From CAZBNB01 sp964493245 (lineage in GTDB: Bacteria; Pseudomonadota; Gammaproteobacteria; Legionellales; Legionellaceae), in contig CAZBNB010000029.1 in NCBI GenBank assembly GCA_964493245.1, positions 1 to 30,781 of the forward strand: a DNA stretch of 30,781 bases, in the 5' to 3' direction. This document shows positions 6,190-14,347 of the stretch, piece by piece (the stretch's first letter is position 1; each line of letters begins with the position of its first letter). Both the position numbers and the translations under genes were made by a program. A model generated the notes under the pieces. That model did not search any database, was not told the DNA's origin, and saw only the letters and a list, made by a program, of their open reading frames with translations.

Positions 6190-7302
6190 ATGTTAGCAAC
6201 AGATTTGATTCGAAAAATCATTCACCAACAAGGTGCTATGCCTTTTGTGGATTTTATGCAAATGGCATTGTACGCGCCAGAATATGGCTATTACGCGCGT
6301 TTGAGCAATGTTGGTGCGAGGGGCGATTTTGTAACAGCCCCTGCTTTAACACCTTTATTTGGTTATGCGGTTGCCAATCAATGTGCCGATATTCTAAAAA
6401 ATCTTACAAAACCACGTATCTTGGAGTTTGGGGCCGGGATGGGGCATTTGTGTGTGGATATTTTATTACAGTTAGAACGTTTAAATGCGCTTCCTGATGA
6501 ATATTGGATTCTTGAAGTCAGCGCGGCATTAAAACAATCACAACAACAATATATCAAAGAAAAAGTCCCGCATTTGCTTTCACGTATTCAATGGTTATCC
6601 GGTTGGCCGGAAGAGGCTATCGAAGGGGTGATGATTGGTAATGAAGTATTAGATGCCATGCCAGTCCATCGTTTCTTACAAACAAAAGAGCAGGGCCTCT
6701 TAGAATATTATGTTGATGTGAATGAACGGGGTGATTTAATTGAATGCGTAAAGCCGTGTGTTCACGAGCGCCTGTTAAGCCATGTTGAGAAAGTTTTACT
6801 AAAACAAGCCTCACCTTATCAATCAGAAGCTAATTTATTTATCGATGATTGGATAAAACAATGCCATAATAAGCTTAAACAAGGCGTGTTAATCTTGTTT
6901 GATTACGGTTTTCCCAGACATGAATATTACCACCCTGATCGTCTTCAAGGGACTTTAATGTGTCATTATCAACACCGCGCGCATCCCAATCCGTTGTTGT
7001 ACGTCGGTGAACAAGATATAACCGCACATGTGGATTTTACACATGTGGCAGAAGCGGCTTTTGATGCCGGTTTTGATGTTGCGGGATACACCAATCAGGC
7101 GGCTTTTTTGTTAGGATGTGATATTTTGACGCTACTGAGTCAGGTGTCGGAAACCGATGCACTTGCCGCACAGCAGGCTGTCAAAAAACTGTTACAACCC
7201 AATGAAATGGGTGAGCTATTTAAAGTGATTGCTTTGTCCAAACACGCCAATGATCCCTTGAGGGGTTTTTCTTTGCAAGATAAACGAGCGAGTCTAGTAT
7301 GA
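6190..7302 (+). CDS. SAM-dependent methyltransferase, MidA/NDUFAF7 family
   Basis: The 370-residue protein has the hallmarks of the COG1565/DUF185 family. The N-terminal segment FVDFMQMALYAPEYGYYAR is typical, LEFGAGMGHL (about 78-87) is the SAM-binding loop, and GNEVLDAMPVHRF (about 149-161) is the family signature. Length is normal. The mitochondrial relative methylates an arginine of a complex I subunit; the bacterial substrate is not established. It overlaps the next gene by 4 bp (ATGA), and the run continues through priA, so these genes are probably cotranscribed. It follows the antiporter by 27 bp. Confidence 0.93.
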   Translation: MLATDLIRKIIHQQGAMPFVDFMQMALYAPEYGYYARLSNVGARGDFVTAPALTPLFGYAVANQCADILKNLTKPRILEFGAGMGHLCVDILLQLERLNALPDEYWILEVSAALKQSQQQYIKEKVPHLLSRIQWLSGWPEEAIEGVMIGNEVLDAMPVHRFLQTKEQGLLEYYVDVNERGDLIECVKPCVHERLLSHVEKVLLKQASPYQSEANLFIDDWIKQCHNKLKQGVLILFDYGFPRHEYYHPDRLQGTLMCHYQHRAHPNPLLYVGEQDITAHVDFTHVAEAAFDAGFDVAGYTNQAAFLLGCDILTLLSQVSETDALAAQQAVKKLLQPNEMGELFKVIALSKHANDPLRGFSLQDKRASLV

Positions 7303-7799
7303 CACGGTACCTAACGACGGTTGAGTTACAAAAAGAATCAATGAAGTTTTCTGCGGGTCATACAACCATTTTCTCAGCAACCGAGAGAGAGCCGTTGCAT
7401 GGTCATATGTACACCGTGTATTTGGCCTTAAGTACCTGGGTTGAAGAGAACGGGATGACGTTTGATTATCGCTATTATAAAGAAAAAATTCATGCTTTGT
7501 GTCGACATCTCAATCAAACCTTTCTCATGCCGGCATTTTCTCCTTTTTTAACCACCACGGAAGATGATGTCTATTATTATTTCACCTTTAATCAAAAGAA
7601 AATGCCCTTTTTGAAAGAAGATGTCACTATTTTACCGGTGACTAATATTACCGTAGAAGAGCTATCACGTTGGTTTGTTAAAGAATTAATTCGTGATCAA
7701 AGTGAATTAGACAAGCATCGCATTGAGCATGTGTTGGTAAAAGTTTTTTCAGCACCCGGCCAATCAGCCAGCCATGCTTGGTATCGTTCACCAACATGA
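7299..7799 (+). CDS. 6-pyruvoyl-tetrahydropterin synthase/QueD-like protein, catalytic residues replaced
   Basis: The 166-residue protein has the T-fold layout of QueD/PTPS. The zinc ligands are present as H21 in FSAGH and H34/H36 in LHGHMY, and VTNITVEELSRWF matches the family's NPT-E-LARW segment. The residues that do the chemistry differ: the Cys four positions before HGH is R30, and the Asp-His of the LDH motif is N72-Q73. The C-terminal Glu-Thr segment also does not match. It may bind a pterin or metal without making carboxytetrahydropterin, or act on another substrate. It overlaps both the upstream methyltransferase gene and priA by 4 bp, so it is in a translationally coupled run. Confidence 0.8.
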   Translation: MTRYLTTVELQKESMKFSAGHTTIFSATEREPLHGHMYTVYLALSTWVEENGMTFDYRYYKEKIHALCRHLNQTFLMPAFSPFLTTTEDDVYYYFTFNQKKMPFLKEDVTILPVTNITVEELSRWFVKELIRDQSELDKHRIEHVLVKVFSAPGQSASHAWYRSPT

Positions 7800-9760
7800 T
7801 TTGCTATCAAGTTTCTATTTTTAATACCCATCGCGATTTTTTTGATTACATGGCTGATGATGTTGAGCCATGTATTGGTGCACGTGTTTGGGTGCCTTTT
7901 CGCAATCAGATTAAATTGGGTATCGTTGTGGGGATGCAAACACACCCGAGTGCACCCCGTGCTTTGAAATCCATTAGCAGTGTGGTTGATGCTGTCCCTT
8001 TAATGACATCTGACATGCTTATGCTTGCATTTTGGGTGCGTGACTATTATCAATCACCTTTGTCAGAAGTGTTAACATTATTTTTACCTAAGCGCCATCG
8101 CTTGGCAAAAGATGTGCCTGCTTTAAAAGAGCAAAAAGAAAAAGCGGTCTTGTTGCCGCCATTGGTCTTGAATGCAGAGCAAAGCGATGCGTTAGAAAAA
8201 ATCAGAGCGCGACTAAACCATTATCATTGTTTTCTGCTTTATGGTGTCACGGGTAGTGGTAAAACAGAGGTTTATTTGCAGCTTATCGCTGATGTTTTAG
8301 CGCAGGGGAAACAAGTCTTAGTGCTGGTTCCTGAAATTGGTTTGACGCCACAATTGATTGCGCGATTTTCTCAGCGCTTTTCCGCGCGCATGGTTGTCAT
8401 TCACTCTAGTGTAAGTGAAACCAAGCGTCAACAAGCGTGGTCTTTGGCTCAACATCAGCAGGCACAGCTGGTATTAGGGACGCGCTCGGCTATTTTTACG
8501 CCCATGCCAGATTTAGGTTTGATCATCATCGATGAAGAGCATGATGCGTCATTAAAACAAATAGAAGGGGTACGTTATTCAGCGCGAGATACGGCGTTGA
8601 TTCGTGCTTATCGTGCGAATGTTCCGATTGTTTTAGGATCAGCAACACCAAGCTTAGAAAGCTTGCATAACAGTCAGATAGGTAAATATACGTTACTGCA
8701 ATTACAACAAAAGGCGGTTAGTCAAACGCCACTGCACTATCATATTGTGGATATTCGCAATCAAAAATTACAGCAGGGACTGTCAACCACCGCACTGCAT
8801 TTAATTGACGAACAGCTACAGCAAGGGAACCAAGTCTTGGTTTTTATTAATCGACGCGGTTATTCGCCCGTACTGTTGTGTCATCATTGTGGTTGGATGG
8901 CGGATTGTAAAGCATGTGACACGCATTTTACCTTGCACAGAGAGGATAAACGTCTTATTTGCCATCATTGTGGTATTAGTCGCCCGATGTTGGCGTTTTG
9001 TCCGCAATGTAAAGGGGGGGAGTTAGTTCCGGTGGGTGCGGGGACACAGCGTATTGATGCGTATTTGCAGACTTATTTTCCGCATACGTCTGTGATTCGT
9101 GTTGACAGAGACACCGTTAGCCGTAAAAAAGACATGGACCTACATTTGGCTCGCATTCAAAGTGGTGAAGCACAATTGATTGTGGGTACACAAATGCTGG
9201 CAAAAGGCCATCACTTTCCACGCTTAACTTTGGTGATTATTTTGGATACCGACAATGGTTTTCATAATCAGGATTTTCGTGCACTAGAGCATTTGGGACA
9301 ATTATTAACGCAAGTTTCTGGCCGTGCTGGGCGAGAGTCTCATCCGGGGCAAGTGGTGATTCAGACATACCTGCCACAGCATCCGCTTTTGAGTCTTTTG
9401 GTACAACAGGGTTATAGCGCTTTTTCGCAAGCGTTATTAAGCATGCGTCAAACCGCTCAATTACCTCCTTATGCTTATTTAGCCATGATTCGTGCTCAAG
9501 GCAAGCAAGCACAAAAAGTGTTGGATTTTATGCACGGCGTCAAGCAGCAAATAAGCCAGGAGTATTTAACCGTTTTAGGTCCGGCACCGGCACCTTTAGC
9601 GCGCAAAGCAGGCTATCATCGTATGCAATTATTATTAAAAGCATCCTCAAGAAAGGCTTTGGCAGCAGAGCTAGTGACATTGCGTGAGGTCTTGGATAAC
9701 AATAAGCTGGCAAGTGGGCTCCGCTGGAATATTGATGTCGATCCGATTGATTTATCGTGA
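7796..9760 (+). CDS. priA: Primosomal protein N' (PriA), replication-restart helicase
   Basis: The protein of about 654 residues carries the full PriA layout: an N-terminal 3'-DNA-binding domain, the helicase Walker A GVTGSGKTEVY near residue 150, the Walker B box DEEHD near 246, and GSATPSLES. The paired zinc motifs run from CHHCGWMADCKACD to CHHCG and CPQC at about 361-405. The C-terminal helicase lobe follows, with the segments VGTQMLAKGHHFP and QVSGRAGR. It reloads the replisome at stalled forks. The ATG at 7796 is preferred because it overlaps the upstream stop codon in an ATGA pair and gives the normal N-terminus MICYQVSIFNT; an in-frame TTG at 7778 adds only six atypical residues. Confidence 0.97.
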   Translation: MICYQVSIFNTHRDFFDYMADDVEPCIGARVWVPFRNQIKLGIVVGMQTHPSAPRALKSISSVVDAVPLMTSDMLMLAFWVRDYYQSPLSEVLTLFLPKRHRLAKDVPALKEQKEKAVLLPPLVLNAEQSDALEKIRARLNHYHCFLLYGVTGSGKTEVYLQLIADVLAQGKQVLVLVPEIGLTPQLIARFSQRFSARMVVIHSSVSETKRQQAWSLAQHQQAQLVLGTRSAIFTPMPDLGLIIIDEEHDASLKQIEGVRYSARDTALIRAYRANVPIVLGSATPSLESLHNSQIGKYTLLQLQQKAVSQTPLHYHIVDIRNQKLQQGLSTTALHLIDEQLQQGNQVLVFINRRGYSPVLLCHHCGWMADCKACDTHFTLHREDKRLICHHCGISRPMLAFCPQCKGGELVPVGAGTQRIDAYLQTYFPHTSVIRVDRDTVSRKKDMDLHLARIQSGEAQLIVGTQMLAKGHHFPRLTLVIILDTDNGFHNQDFRALEHLGQLLTQVSGRAGRESHPGQVVIQTYLPQHPLLSLLVQQGYSAFSQALLSMRQTAQLPPYAYLAMIRAQGKQAQKVLDFMHGVKQQISQEYLTVLGPAPAPLARKAGYHRMQLLLKASSRKALAAELVTLREVLDNNKLASGLRWNIDVDPIDLS

Positions 9761-9810
9761 TTTGAGAATCCTGAAAAAAGTGATGCACCGCGTTTAAAGA
9801 GAGATATTTT

Positions 9811-11238
9811 ATGAGCACAGCTATTGTTTGGTTTAGACAAGATTTACGTCTGCAAGATAATCCGGCTCTTTTCGAAGCATATACTCGGCATGATACCGTG
9901 ATTCCGCTTTATATTTTAGATGGAAAAAACAGCGTACTTGGCGAAGCGCAGGCTTGGTGGCTTCACCATAGTCTTTGCGCGCTACAGAAATCGCTTAAGG
10001 ATCAGCTGGGGTTAAATTTGGTGTTGCGCAAAGGTGATCCGGCGACGATTCTGTTAGCCTTAATCCCTTTGTTTTCAATAGAAGCTGTTTATTGGAATCG
10101 CTGTTATGAACCGATGAGTATCGAGCGTGATAAAAAAATAAAAGCTTGTTTGCAAGATCAAGAAACAACCGTATTGAGCTTTAATGCGAATTTATTTAAT
10201 GAGCCTTGGACAATACACAATAAAAGTGGTGAGTTTTTTAAAGTTTTTACGCCTTACTGGAAGACCTGTAGACAAAGGCTTTTTCCGCAACCAGCAAAAG
10301 TGCTTTCCCGGCGTCAACTCAATGCGGTCGATGTTGCTGGTGATGATCTGAATGATTGGGCGCTTTTACCGCATTTGAACTGGGCTTCTCAGTTTCCTAG
10401 ACATTGGACACCAGGTGAAGCCGGCGCACAGCAGCGGCTTAATGACTTTATAACGCATCATCTTCATGGTTATAAAACAAATCGCGATGTTCCTGAAAAG
10501 CAGGCAACGTCTCACCTATCTCCACATTTACATTTTGGTGAGATAAGTCCTTGGTGCATTTTAAATGCCGTGGCATCTGCCAAGCTTGAGCCAGGCTGTG
10601 ATTTAGCCGGTGCCGAGCACTTTTTATCAGAGCTTGGCTGGCGAGAGTTTTCTTATTATCTGCTCTATCATGTTCCGTCTTTACCCTATCAAAATTTTAA
10701 AGGTGAGTTCGATGGCTTTCCTTGGCAAAATGATGGGCGATTATTAGCTTGTTGGCAAAAAGGAATGACGGGATACCCTATTGTCGATGCGGGGATGAGA
10801 GAGCTTTGGGCAACAGGATACATGCACAATAGAGTGCGTATGATAGTGGCTTCTTTCCTTACTAAAGGCTTATTCGTTGATTGGCGGTTAGGTGCTCATT
10901 GGTTTCTCGATACCTTGGTCGATGCTGATTTAGCTAATAACAGCGCCAGTTGGCAATGGGTGGCTGGTTGTGGTGCTGATGCCGCACCTTATTTTCGTAT
11001 TTTTAACCCGGTCCTGCAAAGTCAAAAATTTGATCCTGAGGGTGTTTATATTCGGCGCTGGGTCCCTGAGCTTACTGCTTTAAAAAAGGATGCTATTCAT
11101 GCCCCTTGGGAGTTTGTTGATTCTCAAGCAATTTATAGCAAAATCCAGGGCTATCCGAAGCCTATCATTAATCACAGTGAGACACGTGCAAAGGCTTTAG
11201 CCTATTATCATCAGCTGAAGAAAAAAGATCTCTCCTGA
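9811..11238 (+). CDS. phrB: Deoxyribodipyrimidine photolyase, class I
   Basis: The 475-residue protein is of normal length. The N-terminal Rossmann domain begins IVWFRQDLRLQDNPAL and should hold the antenna cofactor. The C-terminal FAD domain contains ELGWREFSYYLLYH, GYPIVDAGMRELWATGYMHN and NNSASWQWVAGCGADAAPYF, the last being the signature 2 region with the lesion- and FAD-contacting residues and a tryptophan of the electron path. It repairs UV pyrimidine dimers using blue light, which implies a life stage exposed to light. It follows priA by 50 bp on the same strand with a weak AGAGA ribosome-binding site. Confidence 0.97.
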   Translation: MSTAIVWFRQDLRLQDNPALFEAYTRHDTVIPLYILDGKNSVLGEAQAWWLHHSLCALQKSLKDQLGLNLVLRKGDPATILLALIPLFSIEAVYWNRCYEPMSIERDKKIKACLQDQETTVLSFNANLFNEPWTIHNKSGEFFKVFTPYWKTCRQRLFPQPAKVLSRRQLNAVDVAGDDLNDWALLPHLNWASQFPRHWTPGEAGAQQRLNDFITHHLHGYKTNRDVPEKQATSHLSPHLHFGEISPWCILNAVASAKLEPGCDLAGAEHFLSELGWREFSYYLLYHVPSLPYQNFKGEFDGFPWQNDGRLLACWQKGMTGYPIVDAGMRELWATGYMHNRVRMIVASFLTKGLFVDWRLGAHWFLDTLVDADLANNSASWQWVAGCGADAAPYFRIFNPVLQSQKFDPEGVYIRRWVPELTALKKDAIHAPWEFVDSQAIYSKIQGYPKPIINHSETRAKALAYYHQLKKKDLS

Positions 11239-11273
11239 TTCAGTGCTCAACCTCTATTACAAATGATTTTATT

Positions 11274-11304
11274 TTGTACTTTAACATGGGGTTATGATAT
11301 AACC
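11274..11304 (+). promoter_or_regulatory. Candidate promoter with overlapping 15-bp dyad before the 506-aa orphan
   Basis: TTGTAC (11274-11279) and TATAAC (11298-11303) are 18 bp apart. The -10 lies inside the perfect dyad GGTTAT-GAT-ATAACC (11290-11304), which a repressor could bind. The dyad is followed by A and seven T, so the same sequence could instead act as a weak Rho-independent terminator for phr. Confidence 0.35.
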
Positions 11305-11336
11305 ATTTTTTTGTCATAACTGAATGGAGTTTATAT

Positions 11337-12857
11337 ATGTTTAATCGCGCTGAAACTATACCTGCCTTAGAATATGAACAAAAAGTAATGGCTGTGTTTG
11401 ATGGCGATACTGTGGCGACTGATAGTGCTGAGTTGCTGGAGACCTTTAGAGCTGGCAGAACCTTAAAAGGGAAGTATGCTGATGCAATAAAGGCTTACGA
11501 AGCTGGCAAACAGGAACACATTATTTCAAAATTAGAAAGCAACGCGCAGGTATCGGCGTTAGAACTGAAAAAGGTGGGTAGCATAAAAAATCAGCTGTTA
11601 CGAGCCGGTTTAGAAAATTATTTTGCCGAGTTAGTGGTGCTGATTAATCAGTACGCGCAACATTCAACCACTTATTATCGACCTTTGCTTGATAACAAAT
11701 TAATTGCATTGGGATATGTTGGCGATTTCAATGACTATGACGCGATAAATACTTTTTGTGATGACAACAAAGAGGATCGTGAGCGATGTCGAGAGTTTAA
11801 TGCTGTACGAGCGATGGCAGATAAACTGAAATTTCATCAAAAAAATGAGCATATCACCAGACTAGAAGATACGAAGAAATCCATTGATTTGGGCACAGCA
11901 CTGGTAACATTGGCATTGAATCGAGAAGTAACTCCTGATGAGCTTGATACGATGCTAGATAACGATGATTATTCAGCGTTAGATCTGATCGAGCTAAAGC
12001 ATCATAGAGGATGGTCTTTCTCGTGTGGTGTGCGTATTAATGATGGTGCGTCTTCGATAAAAAAGAATATGCTCGACGGTTTAGCGCGATTAAACCCAGG
12101 CCTACTTGATCCAAGCTTTGCTATCGAAAGCGCCATAACGTATGCAGTCGATAATAAGATAGATTTTGACCGTATGCTTGTACCCAAAGATCTTTTTATT
12201 CAGTTACCAGGTGTTCTGCTGTCCACACAAATGATTACACAGGCACAGATTAATCAGTGCGCAGAAAAAATTCATGAGGTACAGAAAGTATTAAAAAATT
12301 GTCCTTATAATAAATTTTTCTTTCAGGAAGGGAAGGCGCTGCAAGAATTATTAAAAGCCAATGACAAGACAGAAGAAGTTGATCGTATTCTTCTTGGTTT
12401 TTATACGGAAGTACTCTTGGTTGTGAAAAATGAGCTGTTATCTATAGAAAAAGAGCGAACTGAATTTAATCAGTATATGTCTGATCTTAAACTGCTTTTT
12501 GCAACCGACATAACCAATGATAATCGAAAAGATATCGCTGATAAGGTATTAGCAGCGTCTATCATCGTTCTTGCTTATACAACGGTATTTGATATTGCGA
12601 AGCTTCCTCTTGCCGCTGCTATTAAGAAAATATATGACAATCAAGATAACCTGAAAACACTGGCTGTGCATCCGAGTGGCAGTAAATATTTTGCTGCGGG
12701 TAACCGGTCAGCCCAGACAGTTCTATGTGGTGCACCACCGCATGATTGTCGATTGAAAGCTGATTTAAAAAACGACCTCAAAGCGAGTTATAGAGCGTCT
12801 TATGATCAGCTTGCTTATCTTATGCCTGAGAATTACATGTGTGGTGCTGGTATTTAG
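11337..12857 (+). CDS. Orphan 506-aa protein, function unknown
   Basis: I do not recognise this protein. It is mostly helical and charged, rich in Lys, Asp, Glu and Asn, without a signal peptide. One hydrophobic stretch (AASIIVLAYTTVFDIAKLPL) lies near residues 403-422. Four cysteines fall in the last 40 residues or so, with CGAPPHDC and a terminal MCGAGI. The ribosome-binding site is good (GGAG eight bases before the ATG). The stop codon TAG lies inside a repeat end that starts TTAGGCAACGTCCCT (12854-12876), so the natural C-terminus may have been replaced when the repeat arrived. Cytosolic orphans of this build are common among effectors of host-associated Legionellales; that role is inference only. 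Confidence 0.75.
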   Translation: MFNRAETIPALEYEQKVMAVFDGDTVATDSAELLETFRAGRTLKGKYADAIKAYEAGKQEHIISKLESNAQVSALELKKVGSIKNQLLRAGLENYFAELVVLINQYAQHSTTYYRPLLDNKLIALGYVGDFNDYDAINTFCDDNKEDRERCREFNAVRAMADKLKFHQKNEHITRLEDTKKSIDLGTALVTLALNREVTPDELDTMLDNDDYSALDLIELKHHRGWSFSCGVRINDGASSIKKNMLDGLARLNPGLLDPSFAIESAITYAVDNKIDFDRMLVPKDLFIQLPGVLLSTQMITQAQINQCAEKIHEVQKVLKNCPYNKFFFQEGKALQELLKANDKTEEVDRILLGFYTEVLLVVKNELLSIEKERTEFNQYMSDLKLLFATDITNDNRKDIADKVLAASIIVLAYTTVFDIAKLPLAAAIKKIYDNQDNLKTLAVHPSGSKYFAAGNRSAQTVLCGAPPHDCRLKADLKNDLKASYRASYDQLAYLMPENYMCGAGI

Positions 12858-13025
12858 GCAACGTCCCTAAAGTTTATTTTCAGTTTTCTCAGCATTATGT
12901 GTGGCCAGGCATCTTTGTTACCTATGTGCCGGTCACACATACAGGACTTAGATGTCTGGAAGACCATAAAGATTCTACATTAATACCGCTGTGCTGGGAG
13001 GCCACTCAATGCATTAGAAAAATAG
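12854..13025. repeat. Repeat remnant and adjoining palindrome after the 506-aa gene
   Basis: Bases 12854-12876 match the outer end of the 137-bp repeat at 381-403 at 20 of 23 positions. A separate imperfect palindrome follows: TTTTCTCAGCATT...GTGGCC near 12884-12906 faces GGCCAC...AATGCATTAGAAAA near 13000-13022. The first arm also shares 13 bp with repeat E. The 238 bp to the next gene otherwise show no gene. The reading frame across it (12839-13099) is composed of repeat sequence and is not believable as a protein. Confidence 0.55.
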
Positions 13026-13095
13026 TCTCGCATAGCTTGACCATTATTATCAAAGCACGTAACCTTCCGCTTCAAATGGAATCTTTAGCAATCGC

Positions 13096-14346
13096 ATGAA
13101 TCATTCACCCAAACGCGTTTTAATTGATCTCACACCGGTATTACCCGGTGGTGAAAATGGTGGCGCCAAGTGGCTTGTCTTTGAGTTAGTGGCACACTTA
13201 ACCCGTTATGTGCCTGAAACACAGTTTATTTTATTGATACAACCTGCTGCACAAGATGAAATGAAGGCGCTGTTGCACGATAATGTTTCTTTGCTTGTTG
13301 CTGATTCATCTTCGTATCGAAAATCTTTTATGGCGCGCGCACTGGGTTATTTTAATCGCCGATTTACATTTATGCCTTTTCGAATAAAAGCCGTCATCCA
13401 ACGTTTAGAAAACGTCTTGCATCGGCGACTTGGGCGGCGTGTAACGCAGTCAATCAAACCGGATTTGCTATTTTGCCCCTTTACCGCGCCGACATATCAT
13501 GTGGCTGGCATTCCAACGGTTTGTTCAATTTATGATTTGCAATACAAAACGTACCCCATGTTTTTTGAGCAGGCAGACCTTCAACATCGTGATCAGGTGT
13601 TTTTGGCCGCTTGCCGTCACGCATCGGTGTTGGTAACGATTTCAGATTATTCACGGCAAAGTATTTTACAGCACCATCAAGCGCTGGATCCCAAGCACGT
13701 TGTCACGGCTTTGGTTAGAGTGGCAAATCGTATTTGTCATAGTGAGCAAGATGCAAGTATCTTTACGCGTTTGGGTCTTACGCCGAAAGAGTATTTTTTA
13801 TACCCTGCTAATTATTGGTTACATAAAAATCATGAAGCCTTGCTGAACGCCTTTTGTTTGGCTGTGCAGGATGCGCGATTTCCTGTCGCTATGAAATTGG
13901 TTTGCTCTGGTGCCTTGAAAGAGCGCCAAGTCTGGCTGCAAAAAGCGGCTAAACGCATGGGATTAGAGGCGCGTGTTTTGTTTGTTGAACATGTGACACA
14001 AGCTGAGTTAGCCGCACTGATGCATCAGAGCTATGCCATGGTTTTTCCTTCTCTATACGAGGGGTTTGGTATTCCTGTGACAGAGGCTATGGCCGTTAAT
14101 GTGCCCGTTATTTGTAGCAGCACGCGTTCTCTGCCTGAGGTGGCAGGTGATGCGGCGCTTTATTTTGATCCTCGTATTCCCACTGATATCGCCAAGGTAT
14201 TAGTGAAAATCGCAACGGATGAAAAAGAACACCAACGCCTGATTCAAGCAGGACAAAAACGTGTTAAGATATTCACCGATACCCGTCAAATGGCAGCCGA
14301 ATATTGGCAAGCTTTTTTACAAGCATATCACTTACAGAGAACTTAG
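13096..14346 (+). CDS. Glycosyltransferase, GT4 family (GT-B fold)
   Basis: The 416-residue protein starts with the GT-B pattern RVLIDLTPVLPGGENGGAKW, which is typical of GDP-mannose-using GT4 enzymes. Around residues 230-390 it has the GT4 acceptor-donor region, including SLYEGFGIPVTEAMA with the E-x7-E donor-binding pair and SLPEVAGDAALYFDP. It is cytoplasmic or peripheral, with no membrane segment. manC begins one base after its stop codon, so the two are cotranscribed, and GDP-mannose or a derivative is the likely donor for a surface glycan. The ribosome-binding site is weak. Confidence 0.9.
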   Translation: MNHSPKRVLIDLTPVLPGGENGGAKWLVFELVAHLTRYVPETQFILLIQPAAQDEMKALLHDNVSLLVADSSSYRKSFMARALGYFNRRFTFMPFRIKAVIQRLENVLHRRLGRRVTQSIKPDLLFCPFTAPTYHVAGIPTVCSIYDLQYKTYPMFFEQADLQHRDQVFLAACRHASVLVTISDYSRQSILQHHQALDPKHVVTALVRVANRICHSEQDASIFTRLGLTPKEYFLYPANYWLHKNHEALLNAFCLAVQDARFPVAMKLVCSGALKERQVWLQKAAKRMGLEARVLFVEHVTQAELAALMHQSYAMVFPSLYEGFGIPVTEAMAVNVPVICSSTRSLPEVAGDAALYFDPRIPTDIAKVLVKIATDEKEHQRLIQAGQKRVKIFTDTRQMAAEYWQAFLQAYHLQRT

Positions 14347-14347
14347 T

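Noticed and set aside
6177..6497. 106-codon frame at the start of the MidA-like gene
   Set aside because: It overlaps the methyltransferase in another frame, is rich in Cys, Trp and Phe in an atypical way, and has no family signal, whereas the 6190 frame is a clear MidA homologue.
12839..13099. 86-codon frame between the 506-aa orphan and the glycosyltransferase
   Set aside because: It starts within the end of the upstream gene and runs through repeat and palindrome sequence; there is no ribosome-binding site and the residue composition is not protein-like.
14261..14347. Upstream in-frame start for manC
   Set aside because: It would add 29 residues translated from the glycosyltransferase 3' end; the family N-terminus begins exactly at the ATG at 14348.
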